Assembly (NCBI GenBank): GCA_019973155.2
Contig: BPQB01000005.1
Coordinates: 558,001-622,000, forward strand
Direction of reading: 5' to 3'
DNA from: Phanerochaete sordida
Lineage: Eukaryota > Basidiomycota > Agaricomycetes > Polyporales > Phanerochaetaceae
DNA length: 64,000 bases
In this document: one piece after another, positions 45,125 to 57,700 of the stretch
Numbering within the stretch: the stretch's first letter is position 1
Layout of the letters: every line of letters starts with the position of its first letter
Position numbers and translations under genes: made by a program
Notes under the pieces: generated by a model
Seen by the model: the letters and a program-made list of their open reading frames with translations, nothing else
The model's database searches: none
What the model was told of the DNA's origin: nothing

Positions 45125-46306
45125 TCAGGCAGGGTCAGGCAAGACCAGCGTATGGAAATTTGGAAACACCAGTTCCTCCTCAACTGTCTTCCGTATGACG
45201 TCCTGAATGAAACGTTCCACGCGTGTTACGTTCTTGAGAACATGCTTGTCGGCCTGCCCAATCTCGCTCTCGATAAAGATGTTCGGCAGGAGTCGCTGGC
45301 CAATGGGCAGGGGCTTGCTGGGCTTGGGCTGTGCCGCGTCCTCCTCCTGTTCCGCGGGGGTCCCTGTCGAGCTCGGGGTGTCGCGCTTGTGCCGCTCGCC
45401 CGACAGGGGGCCGTACGGGTCGAGGTCGTCGACGACGCAGACGTGCACGCGCCGGCGCTCGCCCTCGTACGCGACGACGACCTCGCCGTTGAAGACGAGC
45501 CCGGTCACGGACAGCTTGATCGGGAGCGACATGAACATCGGCGAGGGGTAGTTGATCAGCAGCGACGTCGTGAACGTGATGCGCAGGTTCGACTGCCACG
45601 CGATGTGCAGGTGCAGCTGCACGTTCGGCTGCGTCGGCGGCGGCGTGCCGTCCCCCTGCGCGTCCGGCGCGGGCGACGCCGCGCGCGAGTCCATGTCGTC
45701 GTCGGGCGCGTCCTTCAGCGGCGACGGGTCGTCCGGGACGAAGTGCGTGTTCAGGACGCTCCCGAAGGACGTGCGCGGCGTCAGCGCGGAGAGCGGCGCG
45801 CGCGCGAGCGGCGACGCGTAGCCCGAGGCGTACGGGAAGAGCGGGCGCATCTCGGGGAGCCCGCCGCCGAGCGCGGGGCTCCACGCGCCGCGCGCGCCGT
45901 GCAGGTTCGGCACGGACGAGAACATGTCCGCGACGGGCCCGTGCCCGTAGCGCATGTGCGGCGGGAGCAGGCTGTGCGGCGGGAGCTCCTCGGCGAGGCT
46001 CTGCGAGCGCGCGACGCGGCGCGAGACCCACTCGAAGCCCTCGTCGTCCGGCGCGCCCTCGGTGACCTTCACGATGGCGGGCTCGGCGTCCTCGTCTTCG
46101 GCGTCGTCCTCGAGGAAGTCGCGGTAGATGTCGCAGAGGTCGACGAGCTCGACGTCGGGGCCCGAGGTCCCAAACTCGAGGGAGGTGACCTCGACGGGGC
46201 CGATGAAGGAGGGCCTGGCTGTGGTCGCGAGCTGTCTGTTGAGGAGGTCGACGAGGGAGGAGGAGAGGCTGTGGTCGAGTCTGTGCCAGTCGAGGTCGAT
46301 GGACAT
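45125..46306 (-). CDS. MDM12: MDM12, ERMES subunit with SMP lipid-transfer domain
   Basis: Soluble subunit of the ER-mitochondria encounter structure, bridging MMM1 and MDM34 and transferring phospholipids. Intronless, 393 residues. The start MSIDLDWHRLDHSLSSSLVD is the family N-terminus. It is followed by FIGPVEVTSLEFGTSGPDVE and VDLCDIYRDFLEDDAE, then a disordered Ser/Pro insertion of about 120 residues. After it come NVQLHLHIAWQSNLRITFTT, SLLINYPSPMFMSLPIKLSV, GLVFNGEVVVAYEGERRRVH and the closing IGQADKHVLKNVTRVERFIQ. The in-frame ATG at 46351 would add 15 residues, but 46306 fits the family start. Very GC-rich third positions give long shadow frames on both strands. Confidence 0.95.
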   Translation of the reverse strand: MSIDLDWHRLDHSLSSSLVDLLNRQLATTARPSFIGPVEVTSLEFGTSGPDVELVDLCDIYRDFLEDDAEDEDAEPAIVKVTEGAPDDEGFEWVSRRVARSQSLAEELPPHSLLPPHMRYGHGPVADMFSSVPNLHGARGAWSPALGGGLPEMRPLFPYASGYASPLARAPLSALTPRTSFGSVLNTHFVPDDPSPLKDAPDDDMDSRAASPAPDAQGDGTPPPTQPNVQLHLHIAWQSNLRITFTTSLLINYPSPMFMSLPIKLSVTGLVFNGEVVVAYEGERRRVHVCVVDDLDPYGPLSGERHKRDTPSSTGTPAEQEEDAAQPKPSKPLPIGQRLLPNIFIESEIGQADKHVLKNVTRVERFIQDVIRKTVEEELVFPNFHTLVLPDPA

Positions 46307-46663
46307 GTTCGTCGAGAGGAAGAGGGAGAGATTGATGCGGCTGACCCGCACTCGCGCTCATCGTCATGTGGCCGACGCCTTTGTGGCGCCAGACGCCCGA
46401 CCCGCCCGCGAAAGCGAACTCCTCGACGAGGCGCGCCGGAAGGGCGAGGCTGTACCGTCGTCCGCAGATACTTACAGACCACAGCACCCAACGGAGGCCA
46501 CACAACGCAGTGAGTAAACGCGAGTGTCATCGCAATACGGAGTGCTACGTAGCATACAGATAAGCCCAGGCTAGCACGGTCTATACTAATCGTCTATCAT
46601 ATAAAGGCGCGAGTAAAGACCCCATCCACGTCCCAGCGCCAGGAGCCCACGAGACAAGTCCAA
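46307..46663. other. Tandem intergenic region (- strand)
   Basis: Promoter of MDM12 and 3' UTR of the PDH E1 alpha gene, both reading leftward. The part from 46500 to 46620 is AT-richer. No gene seen. Confidence 0.5.
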
Positions 46664-48151
46664 TTAGTAGTAGTGGACCTCCTCGCGCTCACGGCCACGC
46701 ATGTACGGCGGCTCGGTGCCCTTGTAGTACACGTCTGTCCAGAGGTCCTTCTCGAGAGGGAAGGGCGACGCCTTGGCCTCCTCGACCGCAGCATCGACCT
46801 CGGCCTTGGCCTCCTTGTCGAATTTCTAAACAGACGACAAACCTTGAGCAAGCTGCATTTGCAATAAAGGCTATCATGAGAACGCACCTTAAGGTCCTCC
46901 TCCGTCGCGAGACCCCACTCCTCGATGTAGCGCTGGAGGCCGCGAATAGGGTCCTGGGTCGAACGCATCCGCTGGATCTCCTCACGGGTGCGGTAGGTGG
47001 TGCCAGGGTCGGACATGCTGTACGTACATCGGCGGGCTGCCCAACAAGCATATGAAGACGGAGAACTCACGAGTGACCGCCGTAGCGGTAGGTGACAAAC
47101 TCGAGCAGGATCGGGCCCTTGCCGCTCGTCACCCAGTCACGCGTGAACTGCACGGCCTTCTTGACCGCGATGATGTCCATGCCGTTCGCCTGGATGCCCG
47201 GGATCTTGTCGCCGCGGGTGAAGTACTCGGTGTTGGACGAGCTGCGCTCCGCGGAGGTGCCCATGCCGTACTTGTTGTTTTCGCAGACGAAGACACACGG
47301 CAGGTCCCAGAGCTTCGCCTGCAAACGCCGCGTTAGCGCAGCACACGACCCGGGCGGCGCCGCACGCACCATGTTGTACGCCTCGAAGACCTGGCCCTGG
47401 TTCGACGCGCCGTCGCCGTACATCGCGTACGTCGCGACGGACTGGCCCATGTACTTTTGCGCAAACGCGAGGCCGGCGCCGACGGGCACCTGTGCGCCGA
47501 CGATGCCGTTGCCGCCGAAGAACGACTTGGTGAAGATGTGCATCGAGCCGCCCTTGCCGTTCGACATGCCGCACTGGCGGCCGAGCAGCTCGCCGATGAC
47601 GCCCTTGATCGTGCCCCCGCGGAGGACAGCGAACGGGTGGCAGCGGTAAGCGGTGATGACACGGTCGTCCGGGGTGATGCCTGCCTCGAGCCCCACCGAG
47701 ACGGCTTCCTGCAGCGAAAAACCACGCTCAACAGGCGCACGTCATTTGAACGGGCGGGCGACGCACCTGCCCGATGGCCAAGTGGCAGAACCCGCGGATG
47801 AGCTTCTGCTTGTAGAGCGCGTCCGCCGCCATCTCCATCCGCCGCATGGTCTGCATCGTTTTGTACATGCCGAGGAGCTCGTCCTTCGTCACCTCGACGT
47901 CGAGCGACGGCGCGTCCGTCCGGTAGCCGCGGAACGAGTCCTCGTGCAGCTTCACGGTGAAGGGCTCCGAGTGCGACGCATCCTGGGCGAGGGTGGTCGT
48001 GTCCGCCGACGTCTGGATCGAGCGGAGGCCGATGGGCTACAAAACATCAACGCGCGCGCTCAGCACCCGGGTTTCCGCGCGAGCAGGGCGCAGACGGGCT
48101 ACGTACGAGTTTTCGGGGCAGGCGGGGGCGTAACCGGGCGAGCGAGGCCAT
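46664..48151 (-). CDS. PDA1: Pyruvate dehydrogenase E1 component, alpha subunit
   Basis: Mitochondrial thiamine-diphosphate enzyme that decarboxylates pyruvate in the pyruvate dehydrogenase complex, as an alpha2-beta2 heterotetramer with PDB1. The start [15 protein letters not shown] is an Arg-rich import signal, split by an intron from [12 protein letters not shown]. Conserved blocks: [53 protein letters not shown] and [20 protein letters not shown]. The ThDP motif is [20 protein letters not shown]...[10 protein letters not shown]. The phosphorylation-loop region is [20 protein letters not shown]. It ends [10 protein letters not shown]. About five introns, each near 55 bp. The same-strand neighbours MDM12 and IML2 are unrelated in function. 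Confidence 0.97.
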
Positions 48152-48422
48152 CGTCGAGGAGGTGGAGGGGGATGGAATGAAAGTTGGGGGCGAGGACGGT
48201 TTATGTCCCCAGGACGCGAGTGGTGCCAGCGCCCTCTTCGGCGGGCGCCCAGCTCGGGACAACTCGTAAAAGTCGGCGCAGACCACTCCTTTTGGTAACT
48301 CTCCTCAAAGCAATGTCGCGTGCATTATTCGCGGTACTAGGGCGACTGTACGCTATCTACGGGCAGTAATATACACAAAATATACAATATTAAGTCCATG
48401 AGTGCTCAAGTCTATATATCTG

Positions 48423-51131
48423 TTACGCCTTCTCCACCATCTCGCGCTTTGTCGCGATCTCGTCTCGCAACATGGTAATTCTCGAATCAAGACGCGAGGA
48501 CATGTCGATGCTCTGGGGCGAGAGCGAGAGCGCCTGATCCAGCTGTTCGCTCGCCTTTTTCAAGACCTTCAGCCAAGCTTGCCTGTCCTGCTCATCGAGC
48601 AGCACCTTCTCCGAGCCGCTGCCGCCGGCGCCGAGGGTAGCCTCCGCCTCCTTCAGATCGAGGACGGCCATCTCGAAGGACGCGACGCCAGGTAGCCAGG
48701 TGCTGACTTTGATCTGCTTCTGCATGCTGAGACTGTCGAGCAAGAACTCCCGAGACGCAGGATAGTGGCCAGCCGTGCGGTGTACGATGCCGAGCAGCAG
48801 TGATCGGACCGCGAGTTCGTCGGCGGTGTCCAGGTCAGGAGAGTCGGAAGCAGGTGTAGCAAACTTCGTTGGTACAAGAGGACTTTGGATAGTCGGGTAA
48901 GGGGTCAGCACGCAGAGATCTTTGACGTGCTCCTCGCAAACGTCCGCCGTGATACGAGCATGGGTATTCCAGACTGGTGTGCATTCAGCATTCACGGTCA
49001 AGTACGATGCATGGCAAGACCCACAGATACCAAGCTCCTCCGCTGGGCTGATTTTAATGCATTTGATCCAGTCTGCCTCGGAGCCAGTAAGACGTTCTTG
49101 CTTCTGCTTGTAGAAGGCCACTGTTACAGGGTGAGTGCCAGTCCATAACTGCCCATAGACAGCCATAACGTCGAGTAGACTTACGTTTCTTCTTGATCCA
49201 GACCTCAGTGGGCAAATCCTTCCCACCTATCTTCTTCTTCTCAAGCAAATCAGGAACGGCGTCGAGGAGCTTCTGCGCCTTCTCGTAGTTCTGCAGGGAC
49301 AGGTAGCAGCCCGCTGCAATGAAGTAGTACGTCGCGTGACTCCTAAAAGAGACAGAAATCGACACGATGAGCTCAAGCAGCATTACTAACACAGACTTCA
49401 TGCTGACCAGCTGTTGATTTCTGTTATCTTGACGAACATTTCCGCGGCTTCGTCATAACGACGCTGTGAGAGAAGGCACCAAGCAAGCTCGAAGATGATC
49501 TAACATCTATGTTAGCATCCCTCGCGCCGATATGGATACGTCGATGCATACCAGGCCATCCGCCTGGCGGAAGCTCTGCGGACGAGGTCCCTCAAGACCA
49601 CCCTGAAGGACCTTGATAGCGCCCGGCGTGTCGTATGACATACGCATGAGTTTTGCCTGAGCTCAGAATTAGCCTGGGTGTCGATATTACGTAGAAAAAT
49701 TGACTCGCCCTGTTGAGGATCCACAGCGAACCAGTCGGGTATCGCGCTTCAACGCTGCTCGAGCATGAAGTCATGAATTGCACATATAATGAGGCACCCT
49801 CACTGATCGATCATGGCACGATACTGCTTGAGTATGTGTTGCCCGTCGGCTTGATAGCCTGTCAAGAGCAACACGACGCCGTAGTAGGTCATGAGGACGA
49901 GCCTGAGGCGCGTTCAGGCTGTGCAAAGCGCGACAGAGGTAAGAGAACACACCCTGCGAACACCGCATGTACGTCGGTCTGATTCGCGGACACAGCAAGT
50001 GCACGTAGGGCTAGTTTCCTATCGTGCTTGAAGCCCAGGAAGCCTACAACGCCTCTGCGATTCCAGATCAATCCATGGCGGCAGAATAAATCGCGCTCAT
50101 TACGCACCTGACGGTAGCCGGAAGCAGCGAGAAGACGAGATTGAACAACCTGCCGAATTGTCAATACCGCAAATCACGAAGGCTTCCATTGCGACTGACC
50201 CGTATCCTATGACGCGCCTAATCAGCCCCGGTCACAGGATGCGCGCAAAGCGGACTCACCAAATGCCGTCCCGGACATAATTAGCTCTTCGACGGGTCCG
50301 TCCGGCGTCGAGCTCACAGGGTTCACCGCTCGCTGTACAGTGAGGTTCGAGGCGCCGAATCGTCCGAAGAAGCCCGAGCGCTGCTTCGTCGGCGTAGCGG
50401 TATGCGTTGACGACGAGTCGGAGCGCACGCTTGGGGCGGGAGAGGTGGTCTTCGAGGTCGCAGGCGTCGCATAGTTGTCGAGGCCTCCGGGGAACACGGT
50501 CTTGTAGAGCCTGCGGAAGGCTGTGAAGTTGCCGAGACAACCGGCCGCGCAGCACCTACCTGGCAAACTTTGAGTGTGCTCTGTGGGTCATTGGTGAGCG
50601 TGGTGGCATTCGACTGGGTCTGGGACGCACTTGTTCAACTCGTAGAAACACTGGAGGTATCCCATATACGATTCGCTGCAAAGCGTCATCTTCAGCCGAA
50701 CAGAGCTGCGCGCACGAGATCGGCGCGTACCTCAGAGCCAGGGTGAGGGCGTGCAAGATGACCGCGTCGGATATGATGAGCTCCCACTCTGTACCAGCAG
50801 GGAATCGTGTCGCGGATGGGGCGCGCTTGGCGGCAGAGAGGCCCTTCGAGGCTCCGGCATCCGCGTCACCTAGCAGCTTCGTCGCCTCTGCCATGAGACC
50901 CGACTGCGCACCGCTGGGCAATCAGTCATGGTTCAAGATAGGACTGTTGGGCAATCGCACCTCCATGCCAAGCGCAGCCTCGAGGAAAGCGCACACTCCG
51001 GCCCCAAGCAGGTGGAAAGGAGAGTTGGTTGCCTTGAATATCTCCCGCGCGTTGTCGATGTCGTTGGAGAAGAGCGCGTCGAAGCCAGAAGTGGCTTCGC
51101 GCAGGTCGCGGGCTGTATCCTCGGCGGCCAT
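48423..51131 (-). CDS. IML2: IML2/TTC39 family protein
   Basis: In yeast Iml2 helps clear misfolded-protein inclusions with lipid droplets; TTC39 is the animal relative. The start [20 protein letters not shown] leads to [20 protein letters not shown] and [17 protein letters not shown]. Later exons give [35 protein letters not shown], and a linker with [20 protein letters not shown]. They continue with [80 protein letters not shown], and [20 protein letters not shown] (TPR-like helices). The end is [10 protein letters not shown]. Roughly ten introns. Divergent from the ARMC8 gene. Confidence 0.9.
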
Positions 51132-51363
51132 AGTGTGAAGAGAAGTGACAGGTGCGGGACGGGTCGCTGTGGGCGGGTTATATGAAGGATGTGGCGGAAT
51201 GAGCCTCGGCTCGCAATGCTGTGGGTCCAATCGGTCCCACGTGGAATAAAGCGCCTGCCCTGCGTGCGGGGAAACCCCGGCGCTAGCACGCGCCTCGGTC
51301 TCTTGACCTCCGCCTCGAGCTGCTCGCTCCGTCGCCCGACGTCGACCGCTCACTCCCCCGAAC
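51132..51363. promoter_or_regulatory. Shared promoter, IML2 and ARMC8/GID5
   Basis: A 232-bp space between divergent starts. GC-rich, with no recognised element; role inferred from position. Confidence 0.4.
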
Positions 51364-54077
51364 ATGACCGTCCCCGCGCTGACCATCTCGGCCCTCAAGG
51401 AAGCGAAAAATTCGATCATTGGCAACCCCACCGCGAAGCGTGCGCTCGCTCAGGATGACGCATTCATTGCAATGTGAGTCTCGTGTGTGCCTCTGCGAGC
51501 GGGCGAATAACCCTGCTCCTCCGACTAGGCTAGTAGACTGTGTCCACAATCCTGAAGCATATGCCGACTCGTCGCGCGGCTCGCAGGACAATGTCAGAAT
51601 TGAAGCCGCGCATATACTCGCCTCGCTGTCCTACGGTGCGTGGCGTGTCCTGAAGGCCATGGGAACATACTGAACCTTCGTCCGAAGGTCCCTCCGACGC
51701 CTTGTGCACGCTGCTCAAGCTCGACGCTCCACGAGCCTTTCTCGTTGCGCTGTCTAACCTGCACCCGTCCGAGCCGCCTCCACTCAAGGCCGCTCTCGCG
51801 CGAGGGCTGCGCGTGCTGACGGTCGCGCTCGCCGACACGGTCGGTCCGGCCGAGTGGGGCCTGCAGGCACACATGCCAGACATGCAAGGCGGCGCAAAGG
51901 AAGCGCTGGACAGTCTATTCCAAGTACTGTGTACTCCTCTCCCGCTGCACATGCCCTGACGGTCGTGCCAACTCTGGTCCGCTTCGCAGGTCGACGCCCT
52001 GGACGTGTACCTCCCTCTCCTCTGCGACCCCTCGACGCAGGTGTGCATCTCCATTGCACAGCTCCTCGCGAGCTCTCTTCGGCTCCAGGCGTACAGGCTC
52101 GCTGTGTCCGAATGGCTGCCGCTCTCTGAGCGGCACAAGGAGGTCAAGGGCAAGCGTGGTTGGGAGAAGGCAGACAACCCTAAGTCTCCCAGCCGGTCTG
52201 GAGGCTGGGCAGCTCGACAACTTTCTTCGTTACTACAGCGTAGAGATGTGAAGGTAAATCGTACGAGTTGATGCGTGAACGTTACTTACACTGCGTCTAG
52301 CTTCAAGAAGCTGCACTACTAGCTCTCGCTGCGTTGTCGAAAGACAATCCTACTGTCGCCGCTAAGCTCGCGCGGTCAGCTCCGGACCAGGCTCGTGAGT
52401 TTCTCGATGTCGCCCGCATACTGAGTCTGACAGTCGAAGCAGCCGTACTATCTACAATATTGTCCATGTGCAAGTCTCGTGTGATAGATCAGCAGGTAGC
52501 AGCCTGCCTGTGGTACGTTTAGAGTTCAGCCAGGGCACATCGCTTTCTTACACGATATACACAGTGCTACGAATGTTCTTCGGTCAGGTTTCCCCCCTCA
52601 TTATCTGCACATCGACCACTCGTCTGCCATGACGGTTACGCATGTGGCCAATAGTCTAATTTCCTCTGAAACGGAGAAGCCTATCATTCGGACGAAGGCC
52701 TGTCATATCATGTGTCAGTGCAAAGTATCGTTTCTCACTACAAACTAACTTAAGGACAGATCACCTGGTGTGCGACGACAAGGATCTGTGCCAGCTCGCT
52801 TTCGACCGCGGCTGCCTAACGAAGCTGGCCAACCTCGTCAAATCCATCACTCCAAGTGAACCTACGCCAGGCTGGGACGAAGATGAACCGGAGAGCACTG
52901 CACGGCTTCGCGAGGTACGCTCCCCCTGCAGGCACCCCGCTCCCTGCTGACGCACGTCGCTAGGCAGCACTCACCGCCATTGCAGCTATTGCGCTATTCG
53001 ACAACGACATACGCAGCGAGGTTACCGATACACTGCGGATGATACCCTACATTCAGATATCCCTCTCGCACCGCCACCCCGGTGTGCGGTACGCCGCGTG
53101 TCAGTGCGTCCGCGCGCTCAGTCGCGCGGTGTCGGTGCTTCGCACCAATATCGTCGACTCGGGGCTTGGGCTTTCAGTATACCAGGTGTTCTGCAAGGAG
53201 GACGAGGACCAGCGGGTTCGGCATGCTGCAAGCTCGGTGATATGCAACCTCGTGACGGACTTTTCACCAATGAAAGAGGTACGATCTACGCTGACGCACC
53301 GCGAACCTGGTCTCATGCCATCTGCAGACCCTCCTGGCGCAAGGCGTGATACAGAACTGTGTCAAGCTGCTGGATTCGCCGGATCAACCACTAGCCCTGA
53401 ACGCACTGTGGACGTTCAAGAATCTCCTCTACAAAAGCAATACTGACCTCAAACGACGAGTGATGGAAGCGTTAGGCTGGCACACGCTCCATCGATTCTT
53501 GACGCATGACAATCACCAGTTCCAGGAACAGGCATTCCATTTCACCACAAACATGACGGATAACGAAGACGGGCTGGAAATGGTGTTCGAAGGTCTAGGG
53601 CCTAGTGTGCTGTTGAATGCTGTGAGCAGGGGTCTAGACTCAGAGCACGACGACGTGCTTCGCCAGGTATGCTCCCTCTCTTATTATCTAGACTTGTCAG
53701 GCATCTAACCGCGCTTCTAGGCTGCCTCTCTCCTAGGCAACCTCGCCAACAGCGCAACGCACCAACGCGACATCATCTCGCACCCGCGCATCTTGCACTC
53801 GCTGCGGCAGTGTCTCATCGACGCTAAGGTGGACGTGCGGCGGCCCGCGGTCGCGTGCGTGCGCGAGCTGGTCCGCGTGAACCCACACTGCTACCGCGAG
53901 CTGCACGACGCGGGCATCGACACGACGCTCCGGCACATGTGCGACTACGGCGGGGGGCTCGTCGCGGCGAGCCCGACGGGGTCTGCGTTCACGATGGGCG
54001 TCGAGGAGGACAGCGAGGTGCGCGAGAAGGCGCGCGAGGCGCTGCGGTGGCTGGAGCGGACGGACATGGGCATGTAA
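51364..54077 (+). CDS. GID5: Armadillo-repeat protein ARMC8/GID5 (VID28), GID/CTLH ubiquitin ligase subunit
   Basis: Scaffold of the GID/CTLH E3 ligase that holds substrate receptors; in yeast it supports degradation of gluconeogenic enzymes. Many short exons read as helical armadillo repeats: [149 protein letters not shown] with TFKNLLY, and [20 protein letters not shown]. It ends [13 protein letters not shown]. The C-terminal half aligns especially well with ARMC8. About twelve introns; exon boundaries in the 52260-52760 part are less sure. Confidence 0.9.
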
Positions 54078-54713
54078 ATTAAGGGACAACACGTGGATTA
54101 TTTATACTCTTGGATTATCGGACATGCACAGTTTGTGTCCGTCTGCGAGAACGAGGTTGGATTCAGTTGACTACGCTTACATAAGCTCAGGACATCCGTG
54201 AGGAGCCTCGTCAACCTACGACCGAAAAGTGCTGGGCGCCTAGCGCCACAAAGGCCGTGACTGGCACCATCAGTCACAGGTCACAAACGCGGAGGGAGTC
54301 TTGTTCCCGCCGCGCGGGGAACTCTCTCTAATGCCTTCGACGCGACACACCCGCCGGTCCTCCCCGGTAGCCCCTTCAGCCCCCGACAGCGACTGCGACA
54401 TACGCGCATATGTTGGAGAGCACCCTGCGTACGCCGTCCGCCATTTTCTGTGCGAAATTTGAGCTCACGAGGCTCGACGGCCGCGCGCAGGAGCCTGCAG
54501 CATGGACCGACGCGGGGGATGAAACGCAAAGCGAGCACGATGCTCGAGGACAGGTGCTTTGTTGGCAGAAGACCGTGCGTTTGCTGTTCTTGTTGTCTGT
54601 GACTCAGCAGCTGATGGTCTGGACAGGCCGCCGTCGTTTCGAGCACCTGAGGAGGGCCCCTCGTCTGTTGCGGCCTACGTAGGCAAACGACTGCCTCACG
54701 CGCTGTACGTCTT
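54078..54713. other. Tandem intergenic region
   Basis: 3' UTR of the ARMC8 gene and the promoter of the DNA methyltransferase gene. Because the methyltransferase 5' end is not settled, part of this stretch could be its leader or first exon. No other signal recognised. Confidence 0.4.
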
Positions 54714-57700
54714 ATGAATACGGGCATCCATCCTTGTTTAGCTGACGCGAAACTCTGCTTCTCCATACTCAGCGGTGAACGCAAGGAAAAGCAGGCACGC
54801 GGTGGGCGGCGCGTTCTGCAGTCAAGGACAGCAAGTTATGCTGGGAGCCGTCTACCTCATAGCCGGTGCGTTGCGCAGAAGCTCTTGTACCATTTTATGA
54901 GCTTGACGCTTGTCACAGGGCAGTGCAGTCTGCAGACGAAGAAGACGAAACGTTTGAAGGGCCAGCTTACGTCGGAAAACGTGTCCATCGGTACTTACGT
55001 CAAGTTTGCGTACCGAAACTGCTGGCTGAATACCAACAGTGCCCCACCAGATAGATTTCAAAAGCGTGGCTTGGTCACGAGTGTCAGCGACGACGAGGAA
55101 GACGAAGACGAAGACGAAGCACAAGAAACCACAAATGACTCTAGCACCTTTGTGGACCAGCCGGCTGGGCCACCAGACAGCCGCACGTCAATTAGCCCGG
55201 AAGTAGACAACGTCTACTACGTCCCAGAGGACGACGAAGAGGACGAAGATGATGACTTGATCGTTCGAGGAGAGACTGCCCTCGAGGACTCCCGGACGGA
55301 CTCCGAAGACATCCCCATCCGCGCCCTCAAGGACTTCACAATCTACGAACGCTCATCGAACTCGACCCTCGTTCACTTCTCCCCAAAATTGCTCTCGGAC
55401 AAGACTCGCAGTTTCGGCGCATCCGGCTGTGTCGAGCCTTACGTGGAGGACGACTCCAGCGACGAAGCGAGCGAAAGCGGGGACCAGCCGCCGCAGCGAA
55501 TACGACTGTCGGACATCAAGGAAATCAAGGTTCACTGTGTGCGCGACCAGGCCTCCTTTGAACTTGACCCGTGAGTTGTACATGTTTCAAATGGCCACAG
55601 CTGACATCCATCGCAATTGCTAGGAATATATACATTCGCACAGCATATGCGTGGTATGTTCTGCATACACCCTCCCCACAATATGCCCCCTTCTGGACCG
55701 AGTTCTCCATTAAGGAGAGGATTTTCTTCGAACTCATCACCACGGTCGTCGACGATCGTAGCCTGAAATATGAAGAGTTGGAGAAACACATCCAGGAGCA
55801 GGATGATGCTGACCGGCCCATGACGGCAGAAGATCTGCGCGACGAATCAGTGGTGCGTTTGTCCTTGTGTCTAATTTTACTCATTGAATTAAATTCAACA
55901 TAGCGCGAATACATCCGCGATGCCTGGAGCGAGCTGCAGCGCGAGTGTATCCAAGGGCATTCCGTCATCTGCATTCGCCTCTCGAAGGCTCCCGCCGTCC
56001 AGGAGCTGGTCACACCACCGCGCGGCCGCTCTCCCAGCGTGCCCCTCCCGCTCTCTGGATCCACCACGCGGGAGCCATCCGCCGACTCCGCCCGAGAGCC
56101 ATCGCCGTCGCGCGAGAAGTCGTACACGCCGAAGGCCGCGCCCGAGCCGACAGTCGTCACGCCACGCGTGCACGCGCTCTGCCAGGACCTGTTTCCCCTC
56201 AACGAGTTCGAGGTCGTCGGCACGGACCGCCAGGAGCGCGCCGTGCTCACGAAGGCGGAGCGCCGCCGGCACGCCGTGCACGAGCACGACCCGGAGCGCA
56301 TCGAGTGGGTCCGGAGCAGCCAGACGGTGCCGCACCACTACAAGGCCGTCCTGATCGACGGCGTGCGCTACGACGTCGGGGACACGGTCATGGTCGAGCC
56401 CGGCGAGGACGACAACAAGGCGCGCGTGCAGTTTGCGAAGATCGAGAGCAGTAACCCGATGGCGAAGTCGAAGTGGTGCGTGCACTATGCACTGCGATGG
56501 ATTGGCTGCTAATGCTGCTTCCTGCTTCCTGGTAGGTTCGCTAAAATCTGTTACATGTACGAGGAGCCGAACACGAATGGCTACCAGATGGCGCACGTGC
56601 AGTATTACTCGCACGGTGCAGAAATCATCCTCAAGGGGATGGCTCATCCATATGGCCTTTTCCTGGTGGACGAGTGTATGGACATACATCTGGACTCTAT
56701 CTACGGCAAGGTCAACGTTCGCACCTTGGACCCAGCAGAGGACGAGCCACTCATTGAAGAAGAGGACAATTTGTATTTCACTGGGTACGTCGTCATTCGA
56801 AGATGTTGCCTGCTTGCTGATGACGTCTATTCCAGGGTATGCTGGGACGCCAACAACGCTGTCTTCTTCGACCGCACCGGTGAGGAGGAAGAGCGTGCGC
56901 GGAAAAGATGCAAGCGCGGGCGACCGTGCGTCTCGTGCGGCGTCAGCCTTCTCCAAGACGACGACGACGACTGGTCAATACGCGACGGCGCGCTCGTACA
57001 CGACGGCGTCACGTACCATGTCAAGGACTTCGTGTACATTCGCCCGGAACTCCGTCAGACCGACGTCTACCTCATCGCACAGATCATGGGCATCGAGGAG
57101 AGCGCGAACCTCAAGCACGTGTACCACTCCGTGAACCTGCGCGTGTACCAGCGGTGCGACCTAGTCCTGCGTGCGGAGACAAAGGCCGAATTCGGGCAGT
57201 GCGAGATGGACGAGGTGCGTTGCTTCTTGCTTTTTTACCCCACCCCGAGCTGATCGCTACACAGCGCCGCCTCTTCCGCAGCGACACGATGGTCGATGAC
57301 ATCGACGTGCGCTACATCGAGGGCAAGGCGTTCGTCGTGCACCGCGCGGCGCTCTCTGCGGCCGAGCTCGAGGAGTGGTGCGCGCACGACGACCACTTCT
57401 TCGTCGACAGCATGGCCGCGGGCGACAAGCCGCGGTCGTCCGACGAGCTCCAGCCGCTCTCGCGCAAGTCGTTCCGCACGTGTACCGAGTGCGTCGAGCT
57501 GCGCAAGGAGCACCTCGCCGCGCGCCAGGAGCTCAGGGACACGCACGAGCCGCTGCGGGGGCTCGAGCTCTTCGCCGGTGCTGGAGGCCTGTCGACGGGC
57601 TTTGACGAGGGCGGGTTCGTCAAGACCATGTGGGCCGTCGAGCTCGGTGCTAGTGCATGTCTGACCTACGAGTGAGTCATGTTCATCCTTGCTGCTCCTA

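Noticed and set aside
45180..46513. Long open frames on both strands overlapping MDM12 (441 and 466 residues)
   Set aside because: They are shadows caused by the very GC-rich third positions of MDM12; their translations are Arg-rich and without family features.
55895..56956. 353-residue minus-strand frame inside the DNA methyltransferase gene
   Set aside because: Shadow of the methyltransferase coding strand; no recognisable domain.
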